Assembly (NCBI GenBank): GCA_949299185.1
Contig: CASFZR010000036.1
Location: forward strand, 1 to 34,355
Length of the DNA stretch: 34,355 nt
DNA from: an uncultured Spirochaetales bacterium
Lineage (GTDB): Bacteria; Spirochaetota; Spirochaetia; Sphaerochaetales; Sphaerochaetaceae
Reading direction: 5' to 3'
This document shows positions 7,548 to 15,197 of the stretch, one piece after another (the stretch's first letter is position 1; each line of letters opens with the position of its first letter). A model generated the notes under the pieces. It was not told where the DNA came from. It was given only the letters and a program-made list of their open reading frames with translations, and searched no databases. Position numbers and translations under genes: made by a program.

Positions 7548-9143
7548 TCACCATCCCGTCATCACATGGATATAGATCTCACTCGTATAGCGGCCGCTAT
7601 CCATGCCATCGGCCTCCATAGGAGTCTCTTCTATCTCAACAGATACAACAACGCCCTGGAATTCGCTGTATTGATAATTGGTTGGATATTCAACGTAATC
7701 AGGAAATATATCCCAATCTCCAGATTCGTCTTTCCAATTAGACAAATGAGGCAATGTCAGATCACCGCTCGTAATCGTACGTATATAACTCTTCGGCCCG
7801 GTAATCGAGCTATAGAAATCTCCGGCGGTTTCATCCCCTTCAAATACAACCTCTGAGCCACCTGCTCCATCAGTATTGGAAGCGCTATCTCCGATCCCCC
7901 TTACGCTGACCTTATATTTCGCACTGTTATAACTCGTAAGCATGCTTCCAGCATCATCATGTACCAATACAAAGCCATTCTGATTCTTCACGAAAGGATC
8001 AGGACTTGCTGACAGGAAAAGCCAGGCATCGGTAGGTTCGGTATTCTTCCCGTGATTGAGTATGAAATGGATATCCGCAACCTCAACAGGCACACCTGTA
8101 TCCTCATAGTCAAGGCTGAGGTTCGAAGCGTTAGGAGTAGGTGTTATGACAAGGCTTCCCGTATCATCAAGCGGTCCCATCTCTATCGTGGACGAGAATC
8201 CAGAGAATGGAATCGTTATGTCCTTTTTGAAAGGGATCGCCCTAGTCTCATAATGATTCCAGGATTCTCCATCATATGTATCACCATCCCATCTCCCCTC
8301 GTTATATTCAATCTCATACGTTACAGTCCATCTGACAGTAAATGTCACTGTAGAAGAGTAATCTTCTGCGTCAGAGAGAGGATATTCCCTATTGTCATAA
8401 GATACTCCTGTTTCATTGTAGCTGTCATAAGGCAGCGCAAGGATAAGATCGAACCAAAGATTTGAATACTCCCTCTCAGGCGAAGGCCAGCTTATCTTTT
8501 CAGTTGTAGGATCCTCACTTGAGAATCTTATGATTGGCAATCCTTCATGGTCAGAGAAGGTCTCAGGTTCAAAGCTACCCTGATCATCAGTAAAGGAATA
8601 CCGTGGAACTGCATATAGATGATATGGCCTCTGATAGATTGGATTGGACTGAGAAATATACATGAAATCAGTAGAGCTGATAACAGTGATTTCTATATCC
8701 GCCCAATTGATAGATTTAATCCGAAATCCATCGACATTACTATGTATATCACCCAAAAACCAACCTGTCTTTTCTCTTCGATATGTCAATACTTCTTCTG
8801 GATTGAAATTAGGCACTCCTTCGATACCACCAAGAAGAACTATATGCTGGTTGCCATACACATTCTCAAAAGGATGTCCTCCATATTCATTCCCCGGCTG
8901 AAAGGAGTTAAAGTTACTATCAAGATCATCGGCAAAATAAAGATCAGAGCCATTATCCCTCTGAGGATATCTTGTATCACGCATATTAACACCAAAGGCT
9001 CCGTTCATAGGAATAAGCTCCATCCTTATGCCTTCAGTGCTAAGTTTTTCATTAAGCTCATCTATCTCGCTTTGCTCCGGGGTATCAGCCCAAGAGACAG
9101 CTGCAAGCATCAGAAGGAATAGAATCAATAAGATCTTCTTCAT
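7548..9143 (-). CDS. Large secreted subunit, candidate tip adhesin
   Basis: A 531-residue exported protein (signal peptide MKKILLILFLLMLAAVSWAD), more than twice the size of its neighbours. The body is rich in Tyr, Asp, Ser and Asn, has many beta-prone stretches and no recognisable catalytic motif. Its end, SGRYTSEIYIHVMTGW, keeps the tyrosine plus alternating-hydrophobic strand of the smaller subunits. In chaperone-usher systems the one oversized subunit is usually the tip adhesin: a binding domain followed by a pilin domain. By that analogy this is the candidate adhesin, an inference from size and context only. Its start overlaps the preceding stop by 1 nt. Confidence 0.6.
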   Translation of the reverse strand: MKKILLILFLLMLAAVSWADTPEQSEIDELNEKLSTEGIRMELIPMNGAFGVNMRDTRYPQRDNGSDLYFADDLDSNFNSFQPGNEYGGHPFENVYGNQHIVLLGGIEGVPNFNPEEVLTYRREKTGWFLGDIHSNVDGFRIKSINWADIEITVISSTDFMYISQSNPIYQRPYHLYAVPRYSFTDDQGSFEPETFSDHEGLPIIRFSSEDPTTEKISWPSPEREYSNLWFDLILALPYDSYNETGVSYDNREYPLSDAEDYSSTVTFTVRWTVTYEIEYNEGRWDGDTYDGESWNHYETRAIPFKKDITIPFSGFSSTIEMGPLDDTGSLVITPTPNASNLSLDYEDTGVPVEVADIHFILNHGKNTEPTDAWLFLSASPDPFVKNQNGFVLVHDDAGSMLTSYNSAKYKVSVRGIGDSASNTDGAGGSEVVFEGDETAGDFYSSITGPKSYIRTITSGDLTLPHLSNWKDESGDWDIFPDYVEYPTNYQYSEFQGVVVSVEIEETPMEADGMDSGRYTSEIYIHVMTGW

Positions 9144-9820
9144 CAGTTCTTCTCCTTCAGCGTTATCACGACCTCTGCCTGGTACTGGCCTACAGGGTAC
9201 GCATCATCATCTGCAAGCTCTGCTGTCGTGACGGAATCCGAGAACTTGAAGTCAATGGAGCCATTGAGGCTCCCGATGAACTTTCCTTCCCCGAGGCCCG
9301 TATCAAGGCCCGAGAGGAAATCAAATGAATAGAGCGTTGAATCAGCGTTCTTCGTGACTTTCGGATCAGGTGCGCTCTGCAGAGATATCCCGCAAGGATC
9401 GCTCTTGGAACCAAGATCGAAATAGAATGTGACTTCCTCGCTATTGCCATTGGCAAGGGAAACATCAGAGACAAACGTCATGCGATAAGGAAGCGTGACC
9501 TCCTCATGATCGATATGCCGCATGAGGCGGGCCTCCACATCTATCGAGAACTCGGTATTCGCAATCAAGGACCAATAGGCCAGCGTCCTTCCTGTCGTCT
9601 TGTTCGTACTCTGAACCTGTACATCCTCGATACTGAATGGCATTCCTATACGATAACCCTCTGACTGCGAGGCTATCGGTGTGACATCCAGAGTAAGGGC
9701 CGCTCCCCTCGCTCCCTGAATCATGAGGGGTCGCGAGAACTGATGGGTAGAATTAGCAGATGCATGTATAGAAGCCGCTGCCAGCATGATAGCAAGAAGT
9801 AAAAGGTATCTCTTCATCAT
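9143..9820 (-). CDS. Secreted chaperone-usher-type subunit
   Basis: A 225-residue protein with a signal peptide (MMKRYLLLLAIMLAAASIHA). The shared pattern appears as RTLAYWSLIANTEFSIDVEA. Its C-terminus, VGQYQAEVVITLKEKN, is the best match in the cluster to the C-terminal strand of spore-coat-U/Csu-type pilins (consensus roughly G-x-Y-x-x-x-V-x-V-x-L). It overlaps the preceding gene by 4 nt and the following one by 1 nt. Inferred fibre subunit. Confidence 0.62.
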   Translation of the reverse strand: MMKRYLLLLAIMLAAASIHASANSTHQFSRPLMIQGARGAALTLDVTPIASQSEGYRIGMPFSIEDVQVQSTNKTTGRTLAYWSLIANTEFSIDVEARLMRHIDHEEVTLPYRMTFVSDVSLANGNSEEVTFYFDLGSKSDPCGISLQSAPDPKVTKNADSTLYSFDFLSGLDTGLGEGKFIGSLNGSIDFKFSDSVTTAELADDDAYPVGQYQAEVVITLKEKN

Positions 9821-10551
9821 GACACCTCCAGTCTTACAGTCACATGAGCCGTATATGTATCATTAGGAGAGGCATTGTAATCCTCCTGGCTTATGACCCC
9901 AAACACCGCTTCACGGGTCAGCCACGTAGCCCCGGTATATTCATAGGAGGTATTGTTCCCGTTATCCACGCTCCAGTGCGTCGTCAATACCACTGTATCA
10001 TTGGCGTCGCTTGTCTGGCCAAACATCTCCTGCTGCGTATAGCTTATCGTACAGCCATCATACGTCGATGATATGTTAGTACCATCATCTGAGACTTCGG
10101 CATCCAAGGAGGAAGAGACGCCATTATATCCCACGCTCTTGCTACTCAGCTCATAGTAGCCATCAATGAAGCTCTCTGGATGCTCCTTCCCCGCGAAACG
10201 GCCTATGCTGATTGTCACGGAGAATGTTCCTTCGATATTCCCCTCTGCACGATAAGAGAAAAGCGTATTGCCATATGCGACATCACCTAGCATGGCATTA
10301 TTTGAGGGTAATGTTCCAAGCAAGACACCATAGCCATTCACGAATTCCCCGATATCCACCTGCGTCTGATTAGAAATGACATTGTTCAGCTGCGTTCCAT
10401 CAGTAATGGAATCTATGACAGTAAGATTCAGGAAAGGCTCTGTCGAATGGCTTACCTTATAGGCTTTTACAAGAAGCGTCTCCGAATCATCCAATGCAAA
10501 TAGCATAGAAGGAAGCATCATAAGCATCACAATGAGGATCAGTCGCTTCAT
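9817..10551 (-). CDS. Secreted chaperone-usher-type subunit, first after the usher
   Basis: A 244-residue protein with a signal peptide (MKRLILIVMLMMLPSMLFAL). The shared pattern is looser here, LFSYRAEGNIEGTFSVTISI, but the C-terminal strand DTYTAHVTVRLEVS is clear. The start codon overlaps the stop of the usher C-terminal reading frame (10548) by 4 nt. That coupling argues that ribosomes normally arrive in that frame, and so that the usher is translated through to its end. Inferred fibre subunit. Confidence 0.6.
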   Translation of the reverse strand: MKRLILIVMLMMLPSMLFALDDSETLLVKAYKVSHSTEPFLNLTVIDSITDGTQLNNVISNQTQVDIGEFVNGYGVLLGTLPSNNAMLGDVAYGNTLFSYRAEGNIEGTFSVTISIGRFAGKEHPESFIDGYYELSSKSVGYNGVSSSLDAEVSDDGTNISSTYDGCTISYTQQEMFGQTSDANDTVVLTTHWSVDNGNNTSYEYTGATWLTREAVFGVISQEDYNASPNDTYTAHVTVRLEVS

Positions 10552-11441
10552 ACGGCTACCTCCATCGGCGGATAAAGCATGTTCCAGAAATCGGTTCCGT
10601 TCATATAAGAGACCTCACCGGAATACTCATAAGCATCAGCATATGGCGCAGATACGGTAAGATCAGCATTCTCAGCTATAGCTCCAAGCATCTGGATATC
10701 TGAGACATGATCCTCTGCTGCAGCTACATCAAATGAATAGAGAAGCCACTTATCGCCATATTGCACATCAAACGCATAGGTACCAGGCTCAAGATCAGAA
10801 AGGACGAAACGGCCGTCACTATCAGAGAAAAGATAGAGATCGGTCATCGTCAGGGCAGCATCACAGCCCTCCTCCTTCATGCTATAGACAGGCGATGCGC
10901 CATTGGTCCAAATGGTTCCATCAGGGAGATAAACCACGCCTGATACGGCATAGACCTCATCTGCCTCTATCCTCACCACATAGCCACGGATCTTTGATGC
11001 GGGAATGTAGACATCATAGGAACTCATGCCGCTGAACGCATTGTCAGCAGTACTGAATATCGAGAGAGACGTTCCTCGGACAGAAGAGACGCCTCTGTAG
11101 AATCCGACATCGAAGAATGTCGGAATCTTTGCAGCCGAAGATGTTCCCGCGACTCCAAGGGTAAGCTCATTACCCTTCAAGGCCCCCTTCTGTGCAATGA
11201 ATAGATAATTGGAAGGAACGTTCGAGCTGAATGCCATGTACCCATCTGCGAAGACGGAGGCCGTAGAAAGCGAGAAGCTTCCACGTATCGAATCGAACGG
11301 AATATGAGTAATCAGCATCGAGAGAGTAAGCGCTAAGACGAGCGAAGTCATCCGTAGCAAGCTCGGTAGAGAAGGAGTGCCTGTTCTTGCTGATGCTGAA
11401 TTCAGCAGAGGTCTCATAGTTCGATGCCGTGATATTAACAC
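10548..11441 (-). CDS. Usher C-terminal part in a shifted frame
   Basis: This open frame continues the usher after a +1 shift. Its first 45 or so codons overlap the usher barrel frame and look meaningless. From about 11290 leftward it reads GSFSLSTASVFADGYMAF, the expected last barrel strand, then the C-terminal domain: a strand-rich stretch, V-S-G-V-V-Y-L-P-D-G, and a carboxypeptidase-regulatory-like segment DSDGRFVLSDLEPGTYAFDV. Usher C-terminal domains hold secreted subunits at the outer pore. A tandem TTCGA duplication (plus 11288-11297) lies at the apparent switch point. The stop overlaps the next start. Causes could be a sequencing indel, a real mutation or recoding. Confidence 0.6.
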   Translation of the reverse strand: MLISRHRTMRPLLNSASARTGTPSLPSLLRMTSLVLALTLSMLITHIPFDSIRGSFSLSTASVFADGYMAFSSNVPSNYLFIAQKGALKGNELTLGVAGTSSAAKIPTFFDVGFYRGVSSVRGTSLSIFSTADNAFSGMSSYDVYIPASKIRGYVVRIEADEVYAVSGVVYLPDGTIWTNGASPVYSMKEEGCDAALTMTDLYLFSDSDGRFVLSDLEPGTYAFDVQYGDKWLLYSFDVAAAEDHVSDIQMLGAIAENADLTVSAPYADAYEYSGEVSYMNGTDFWNMLYPPMEVAV

Positions 11442-13866
11442 GGGCAGGACTGAACCTTATCGTAGCGCTCAGCCGTCCATTAAGATACTGCATCTCCTCC
11501 CCGATTCCTCCGAGTGACGCGCTTGCGCTCATATAGAAGTTACGGGTAAAGGAGAATGACATCGAGGCAGAGGCGTTCCAGCTGAAATCAGCGATGGAAT
11601 CAGTGTTCAGCGCACCAGAGAGCGAAAGGCCCCAGCTCATCAGCCCGACGCCGCCTGAAACGCTCGCGGAAAGCGAGAAACGGTGATCTTCCATCATATC
11701 ACCCGAATACGTCTCATATGTAAGCCCAAGATTAAGCGAGCTGACCGGCGCGAATCCGGTATTCACCTGATGCCCGATACGAGCATAGATACCGGGAAGC
11801 ATGAAGGCTCCCTTAGAGTCTGTCTCCTCCATGATGTTCAGGTTATATCTAGTCACGCCAAGCACGTTCGCATGGGTAAACTCTAGAGCAAGCCTTCCGC
11901 TGGGATTGAATCCCCTGTTCCTCTCAGGCTCATTGCGAAGAGCAAGGGAGGCATCCAAGGTAAGGCTCCTCGTAAGGCCAACGCGCACGTTACCAGATAA
12001 GACAAGCCTTCTCCAATCATATTCGAAGCTGCGGCCATTCCAGATCGGGAGCCTGATGCTACCATCCATCTTAGACGAAGAGGAACTGACCATCCTCCTT
12101 CCCGTCGCGATAGCCCCTCCGAAGAACACTTCTCCAGGAGCAAGGAGGGAACTGGAATATGACAGCTCTATATCCGTCTCGAACGACGGGCTTCCATCAA
12201 GAGGCGTGACGATTATCCTTATCCTGTTCGCTCCTGTATAGAGAACGAAATCCTGAATACGGTAATTTCCTGGCTGGAGAATGCGCTTATAGATTTCCTT
12301 CCCCTCGTTGATGATCTGTACCTCGGATTCCTTCTCAATAGTCAGCAACTGCTCGATATGGCTCTGCCTACGGGCATTAAGAGGACCATACGAAAGGTTC
12401 TTCTCGAAGCTTATTCCTATATCAGTACCTTCAGGAGAAAGAAGATCCGTAGAGACATTACCAACGGTAAGCCTTATCATCTCATCCTCGAAGTCATGAT
12501 AGATCTTGTAGGAACCAAGGGAGAAATCAAGATCATCAAGGCCAAACCTGAATGAGAAGCTGAAATCAGCAAACACGTCATAGAGCCGAGCGGTGTTATA
12601 AAGCGAAAGCGTCATGTTCAGCGAATCCGCGAACCGGCTTATCGGATTGAGAACGAAGCTGCCCAGAAGGGAATATCGAGTGGAAAGAGCGAACACGGCA
12701 GGCTCCAGCTCAATCGCTCCCGCGATAGGAGGCCTATTGCTGAATACCGATCCAGTCGTATTGCGGACGCTAAGCACCTGCACAGGCATATCGTCGGTAC
12801 TGAACCACATCGAAACAGTATAGGCGGTACTATCGAAAGAGGTTTCCACTCCGGCAGCATTGAACTCCTCAATGCTCATGAGTTCTGAACCATGAGCAAA
12901 TATCCTCAGATCAGCCTCATCGGTAATAGTGTCGCTTACATACCCTCTAATCTCCGCGGCGACAAGATAGGCGACATCATCCTTCATATATACCGTCACA
13001 TCACCGACTTCATTACCGTTGATGAGGAGTTCCATGTAATAGTCGCCATCCTCAAGCAGAAGCTCGTCTTCCCCTTGAATGAAGAAAGAGGCCCAGAAAT
13101 CATCGAAATGTTCCCTAGCTGTCATGTCTCTGGGAACGCCCACCTCCTCTGGACGAGACGGAGAGGAAACCTCGAAGGCCTCTTCCCCTGAATCATCAAT
13201 AGAGGAAGCCGTGACATCGCCAACCTCATCAGCACGAACGGATCCATCTGCCACAGGTATGGCTTCATCATTCTCCGTAACCTTTGAAACCGGCTCTGCC
13301 GCCACATCCTTATCGCTCCATGGCACTAGCGGAGGACAGTCTGAGAACTCTATTGGAAGGAGGATGTCCTCTACTGCAGGGGAAAGCCTCATGTCATCCA
13401 TGAGATCGATCGTCCTTGCCACATTCCTCAGGCGCTCCCTGATGGAAAGGATGCGGATGAAGTCATCAGGAGCTTCGGAAGGAACGAGCGGCGGGAAATC
13501 GGAGAACTCTATGGGAAGCAGGAGGCTCTCTACCTCTGGTGACAATGAAAGAGAAAAATGCTTGTTTTCACCCATATTCCGTGGATGACCGTCGCTATTG
13601 ACGCTATCATATATGTAATGGGAGGAGGCCGCGTCATCTGCAGATGACATCACGACCTCCTTCCCTGGGGGTACTATCTCAGCGCTGCTCCAGCTGCAGA
13701 GGAGCAGCATCGCCAGGGCAAGGGCCAGCGTCATGACGACTATGGAGGCATGAGGCATCAGGACATGAAGGATCCTCTCCCCCATGTCAGGCAGCAGCAG
13801 AGCCAGCGCTATCACTGCTACCATCGATACCCCCACGGCAATCATTACCATGCTCAACCGTCCCAT
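11170..13866 (-). CDS. Fimbrial-type outer membrane usher (N-terminal domain, barrel, plug)
   Basis: This frame encodes 898 residues. Residues 1-60 hold two hydrophobic segments rather than one signal peptide. Residues 65-260 form an acidic linker with a duplicated motif LLPIEFSDxPPLVP (near 115-129 and 168-182). Residues 264-390 match the usher N-terminal domain that docks chaperone-subunit complexes (DGDYYMELLINGNEVGDVTV). The rest is an outer-membrane barrel rich in Ser, Tyr and Phe strands, with a plug-like insert (SEVQIINEGKEIYKRIL, then QPGNYRIQDF and TGANRIRI). The last 41 residues are out of frame; the true end continues at 10548-11441. A start at M37 is possible. It lies 21 nt after the chaperone. 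Confidence 0.75.
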   Translation of the reverse strand: MGRLSMVMIAVGVSMVAVIALALLLPDMGERILHVLMPHASIVVMTLALALAMLLLCSWSSAEIVPPGKEVVMSSADDAASSHYIYDSVNSDGHPRNMGENKHFSLSLSPEVESLLLPIEFSDFPPLVPSEAPDDFIRILSIRERLRNVARTIDLMDDMRLSPAVEDILLPIEFSDCPPLVPWSDKDVAAEPVSKVTENDEAIPVADGSVRADEVGDVTASSIDDSGEEAFEVSSPSRPEEVGVPRDMTAREHFDDFWASFFIQGEDELLLEDGDYYMELLINGNEVGDVTVYMKDDVAYLVAAEIRGYVSDTITDEADLRIFAHGSELMSIEEFNAAGVETSFDSTAYTVSMWFSTDDMPVQVLSVRNTTGSVFSNRPPIAGAIELEPAVFALSTRYSLLGSFVLNPISRFADSLNMTLSLYNTARLYDVFADFSFSFRFGLDDLDFSLGSYKIYHDFEDEMIRLTVGNVSTDLLSPEGTDIGISFEKNLSYGPLNARRQSHIEQLLTIEKESEVQIINEGKEIYKRILQPGNYRIQDFVLYTGANRIRIIVTPLDGSPSFETDIELSYSSSLLAPGEVFFGGAIATGRRMVSSSSSKMDGSIRLPIWNGRSFEYDWRRLVLSGNVRVGLTRSLTLDASLALRNEPERNRGFNPSGRLALEFTHANVLGVTRYNLNIMEETDSKGAFMLPGIYARIGHQVNTGFAPVSSLNLGLTYETYSGDMMEDHRFSLSASVSGGVGLMSWGLSLSGALNTDSIADFSWNASASMSFSFTRNFYMSASASLGGIGEEMQYLNGRLSATIRFSPARVNITASNYETSAEFSISKNRHSFSTELATDDFARLSAYSLDADYSYSVRFDTWKLLAFYGLRLRRWVHGIQLERSFQLSIHCTEGGLEG

Positions 13867-13887
13867 AGGCAGCGCCTAAGCGATATC

Positions 13888-14619
13888 TCAGTACTTGAAG
13901 TCGTATGCGAGATCTACCGAGTACGCGGAGGCCTTGCTGAGTGCCTCTGGCAGCTCGATGATCGTCCTGAGCTTAGAATCAGTAAGGAGGTTCTGGCCGG
14001 AAAGCGGCTGCAGCTCCTCCTCTGAGAGGGTATATGATGAACCATCATCCCCGTTGACCGTGACACTAAGGGAATTGAGCATCTGATGGACGCTTCCGGT
14101 ATTGGAAAGCACCACCTCAAGCTTCCCCTCCTCATTGACGACGGCACTGCCCTCTACCCTCTCCACCACGCGCGACGGACGAACGTATGCGCTCGTGGAG
14201 TAGACGAAGAGGAATGAGATCATCTGGCCGCCCTCTGCTGACTGTGCGCCGGTCGGCATGGGAATCTGCTCACTGATGATACGGAAGGAAAGCTCACGGG
14301 TCACCGTGCTCGGGCCTCGGTACTGGACCCTCACAAGCTGCGTGGAATCCGGACGTATGATCATGCGGTTAGGCTGTATGGAGAAGTACGCGGACCCGTC
14401 CTGATTCGCCTCGTTGCCGTCGATATCGACGATCCTCTGCTCCGCCCTCACCTCTATGGCGATGGGTGAATCAGAGTCATTCACGATCGTATAGACCTTG
14501 GCGCTACCTGCCCCGGTAGGGTCATAGGTCACATTAAGCGGCGACAGCTGATAAGCTGACAGCCCAGCAATAGCTATAGCCATGCATAAAGCAATGGCCA
14601 AGGCCTTCCTTGCCCTCAT
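13888..14619 (-). CDS. PapD-like periplasmic fimbrial chaperone
   Basis: Fimbrial chaperones bind subunits in the periplasm, complete their incomplete Ig fold with the G1 strand and deliver them to the usher. The 243-residue protein has a signal peptide (cleavage near GLSAYQ). The first Ig-like domain shows LSPLNVTYDPTGAGSAKVYT, V-N-D-S-D-S-P-I and the family-typical FRIISEQIP, preceded by the G1 region NRMIIRPDSTQLVRVQYRG. A second Ig-like domain carries the L-S-N-T-G-S motif. The style fits the archaic (Csu-like) rather than the classical Pap/Fim class. The ribosome site AGGGGGT lies about 8 nt before ATG. It is the first gene of the operon. Confidence 0.85.
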   Translation of the reverse strand: MRARKALAIALCMAIAIAGLSAYQLSPLNVTYDPTGAGSAKVYTIVNDSDSPIAIEVRAEQRIVDIDGNEANQDGSAYFSIQPNRMIIRPDSTQLVRVQYRGPSTVTRELSFRIISEQIPMPTGAQSAEGGQMISFLFVYSTSAYVRPSRVVERVEGSAVVNEEGKLEVVLSNTGSVHQMLNSLSVTVNGDDGSSYTLSEEELQPLSGQNLLTDSKLRTIIELPEALSKASAYSVDLAYDFKY

Positions 14620-14673
14620 AAAATTTACCCCCTTTGGGCGGCGGAACCGTCCAAGCCGGGATCAAGACTGTCC

Positions 14674-14702
14674 ATATTAGGTTTACCCCCCCCCCACGTC
14701 AA
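14674..14702 (-). promoter_or_regulatory. Promoter P2 of the chaperone-usher operon, with G10 in its spacer
   Basis: On the minus strand, TTGACG (14702-14697) is followed by a spacer of exactly 17 nt (T, ten Gs, TAAACC) and then TAATAT (14679-14674). Transcription would start near 14667, leaving a leader of about 48 nt to the chaperone ATG. A change of the G run by one or two bases would alter the spacer and hence promoter strength. Confidence 0.6.
14686..14695. repeat. Homopolymeric C10/G10 tract
   Basis: Ten consecutive Cs on the plus strand (Gs on the operon's coding strand). Tracts of this length slip during replication and are the usual basis of phase variation. It lies in the spacer of P2, and also inside the leader if transcription starts at P1. 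Confidence 0.95.
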
Positions 14703-14712
14703 TTCTGCCGTG

Positions 14713-14800
14713 TCGGCCATATTCAAGGCCGAGCTGGAACGGAAACGCACGAGTTTCCAGCGGGGAGAGGAGAAATAAGCACCTACCCGTGTCTCACGGG
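14713..14800 (-). promoter_or_regulatory. Structured 5' leader between P1 and P2
   Basis: The minus-strand RNA from P1 would carry CCCGUG/CACGGG (14800-14786), GGAAAC/GUUUCC (14758-14741) or the competing GCUGGAA/UUCCAGC (14761-14733), and UCGGCC/GGCCGA (14732-14713). An outer AGGAGAA...UUCUCCU pairing encloses the first hairpin. The mutually exclusive pair suggests an RNA switch or attenuator, but I do not recognise a known riboswitch class. Confidence 0.4.
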
Positions 14801-14830
14801 GGAAAAGCAGCCCTTCTCCTAGCAAGATGG

Positions 14831-14859
14831 TTTATACAATACGACCATGCAGTTGTCAA
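14831..14859 (-). promoter_or_regulatory. Promoter P1 of the chaperone-usher operon
   Basis: On the minus strand, TTGACA (14859-14854), a 17-nt spacer and TATAAA (14836-14831) make a near-consensus housekeeping promoter. Transcription from it would give a leader of about 205 nt reaching the chaperone start. Confidence 0.65.
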
Positions 14860-15020
14860 TACCGTGAAAAGAAGTGCCTAATCTGCAATAAATTATACAA
14901 ATGATCCTGAAAATAGCGTGATTTGAGGTAAATTGCTCATCATCCAGCCATGGCAAGAACGTCATATTAAAGACGCATATAGTTCATATGAAATACATAT
15001 TTCCTTATAAGGCAATGTCT

Positions 15021-15045
15021 TTTACAGAAAGTTAGTTTCTGTAAA
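15021..15045. repeat. Inverted repeat TTTACAGAAA / TTTCTGTAAA
   Basis: Two perfect 10-nt arms (15021-15030 and 15036-15045) are separated by GTTAG. It stands in an AT-rich intergenic stretch about 40 nt before a 24-codon open frame with a good ribosome site. A CCTTATAAGG palindrome lies at 15003-15012. The layout is like an autoregulatory operator before a gene that is no longer complete. Confidence 0.65.
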
Positions 15046-15083
15046 TTAATCATATCCACCGTGATTGAGGGAGAGCAACGAAT

Positions 15084-15158
15084 ATGACGAGAACCCTGCT
15101 GGATAGCAATATATCGGAAATCACTGGCGATGAAGCGCACATCTGCTCCGATGAATAG
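15084..15158 (+). pseudogene. 24-codon open frame, possible truncated gene start
   Basis: ATG at 15084 follows GAGGGAGAG (15067-15075) at good spacing and is preceded by the inverted repeat at 15021-15045. It reads MTRTLLDSNISEITGD and stops at 15156-15158. I recognise no family. It may be a real short peptide, the broken start of an accessory gene, or chance. Confidence 0.25.
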
Positions 15159-15166
15159 CGCCGAGG

Positions 15167-15183
15167 AATCCGACAGTCGGATT
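15167..15183. terminator. Short hairpin after the response regulator gene
   Basis: AATCCGA/TCGGATT forms a 7-bp stem with a 3-nt loop. On the plus side it is followed by two further Ts, on the minus side by CC. It lies just after the stop of the minus-strand regulator gene and may act as a weak terminator in either direction. Confidence 0.35.
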
Positions 15184-15197
15184 TTCCGGAAGGCGAT

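Noticed and set aside
14703..14830. Known riboswitch (cyclic di-GMP, cobalamin, TPP, fluoride) before the chaperone gene
   Set aside because: I looked for the conserved core words of these classes and found none; only generic hairpins are visible.
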